A model generated the notes under the pieces. The model worked only from the letters and a program-made list of their open reading frames with translations, did not search any database and was not told where the DNA came from. Below are positions 5,806-6,327 of a stretch of 6,327 nt of DNA, piece by piece. Location of the stretch: positions 1 to 6,327 of the forward strand of contig CALXGD010000125.1 in assembly GCA_944387745.1 (NCBI GenBank), written 5' to 3'. A program made the position numbers and the translations under genes. Positions within the stretch are counted from its first letter, which is position 1. Every line of letters starts with the position of its first letter. The DNA comes from an uncultured Oscillospiraceae bacterium (GTDB lineage Bacteria; Bacillota_A; Clostridia; Oscillospirales; Oscillospiraceae).

Positions 5806-6327
5806 TCACACTCCGCTCTGACCGTAGTTGGAAAGGACGCGGGCGGACGGGTCGCTGACATCGCATCCTGCCCAGGATTGGTTGGGCATCCAGTAGTCCC
5901 GGATCATCCGGGCCTGTCCGGGGTAGTATGCCTCAAAAATCTCCCGGTACAGCAGGCTCTCCTTGGTGAAGGGCGGGCAGTAGTCATACTGCTTCCGGCG
6001 GGCCTCAAATTCTCTGTCGGTGTACTTTTCCTCCGCATAGGCCTTCAGGTCGTCCACCATGGAGTGGCCCACCGCGTCGGAAAAGGCCGCCTTTTGTCGC
6101 CAGAGAATGGCATCCGGCAGCAGGTGGTCCTGCTCGAAGGCGTGGCGCAGCAGGTACTTGCCCATACCGTAGGTGTTCAGCTTCAGCACCGGATCCACGG
6201 ACATCACATACTTCACGAAGTCCAGGTCGCCGAAGGGCACCCGGGCCTCCAGGGAGTTTGCGGAAATGCACCGGTCTGCCCGGAGCACGTCGTACATGTG
6301 CAGCTCGTCGATGCGCTTTTTGCTCTC
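5806..6327 (-). CDS. asnB: Asparagine synthase (glutamine-hydrolysing), C-terminal part
   Basis: Only the last 173 residues are present; the frame is open to the right edge, so the N-terminal glutaminase domain and the ATP-pyrophosphatase signature lie outside. AsnB converts aspartate, ATP and glutamine to asparagine, AMP and glutamate. The fragment carries hallmarks of the AsnB synthetase domain: RADR (16-19), SLEARVPF (25-32), WRQKAAFSD (76-84), which corresponds to WRQKEQFSDGVG of the E. coli enzyme, LYREIF (126-131) and DPSARVL (159-165). The tail ends NYGQSGV and a TGA. An internal Met at 6297-6295 is not a start, because conserved-looking sequence (ESKKRIDELH) continues in frame to the edge. 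It is the first visible gene of the minus-strand cluster, 59 bases before glnN. Confidence 0.95.
   Translation of the reverse strand, partial: ESKKRIDELHMYDVLRADRCISANSLEARVPFGDLDFVKYVMSVDPVLKLNTYGMGKYLLRHAFEQDHLLPDAILWRQKAAFSDAVGHSMVDDLKAYAEEKYTDREFEARRKQYDYCPPFTKESLLYREIFEAYYPGQARMIRDYWMPNQSWAGCDVSDPSARVLSNYGQSGV

Noticed and set aside
5747..5866. 40-residue N-terminal extension of glnN
   Set aside because: It would overlap asnB by about 60 bases and ignore a consensus AGGAGG placed 9 bases before the internal ATG. The extra residues are Arg/Pro-rich and unlike the start of GSIII proteins.

Overview
The window looks like a chromosomal segment of a GC-rich, low-GC-phylum anaerobe, most likely a Clostridia/Oscillospiraceae-type gut bacterium (Flavonifractor/Oscillibacter-like). 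That placement is inference. It rests on strong AGGAGG-type ribosome binding sites, a type III glutamine synthetase, a Bacillus-type PurF with a propeptide and Fe-S cysteines, and GC-rich codon use. Nothing in it looks horizontally acquired, and there is no CRISPR array, insertion sequence, tRNA or rRNA.

Layout. Positions 18-242 (+ strand) encode a 74-residue, two-helix membrane protein of unknown function. It is followed by a 245-base convergent intergenic region holding a clear intrinsic terminator (299-341), a 15-base near-perfect inverted repeat that brackets it (263-277 and 404-418), and a doubtful 33-codon reading frame directly after pyrG. Everything to the right is on the minus strand. 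In transcription order it is: asnB (C-terminal 173 residues, running off the right edge), glnN (type III glutamine synthetase, 695 aa), purF (amidophosphoribosyltransferase, 468 aa, TTG start) and pyrG (CTP synthase, 536 aa). The gaps are 59, 87 and 66 bases. No intrinsic terminator is visible in them, so the four genes are probably co-transcribed. The glnN-purF gap contains a 21-bp stem-loop with no U-tract, whose loop sequence is repeated just outside the stem.

How the genes fit together. GlnN makes glutamine from glutamate, ammonia and ATP. AsnB, PurF and PyrG each spend the glutamine amide, on asparagine, on the first committed step of purine synthesis, and on CTP. The cluster therefore joins one glutamine producer with three amidotransferases from otherwise separate pathways. 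That grouping by shared substrate is the most interesting biological feature. No individual gene appears to be a new system: the enzymes keep their diagnostic catalytic residues, and the locus is mostly housekeeping metabolism.
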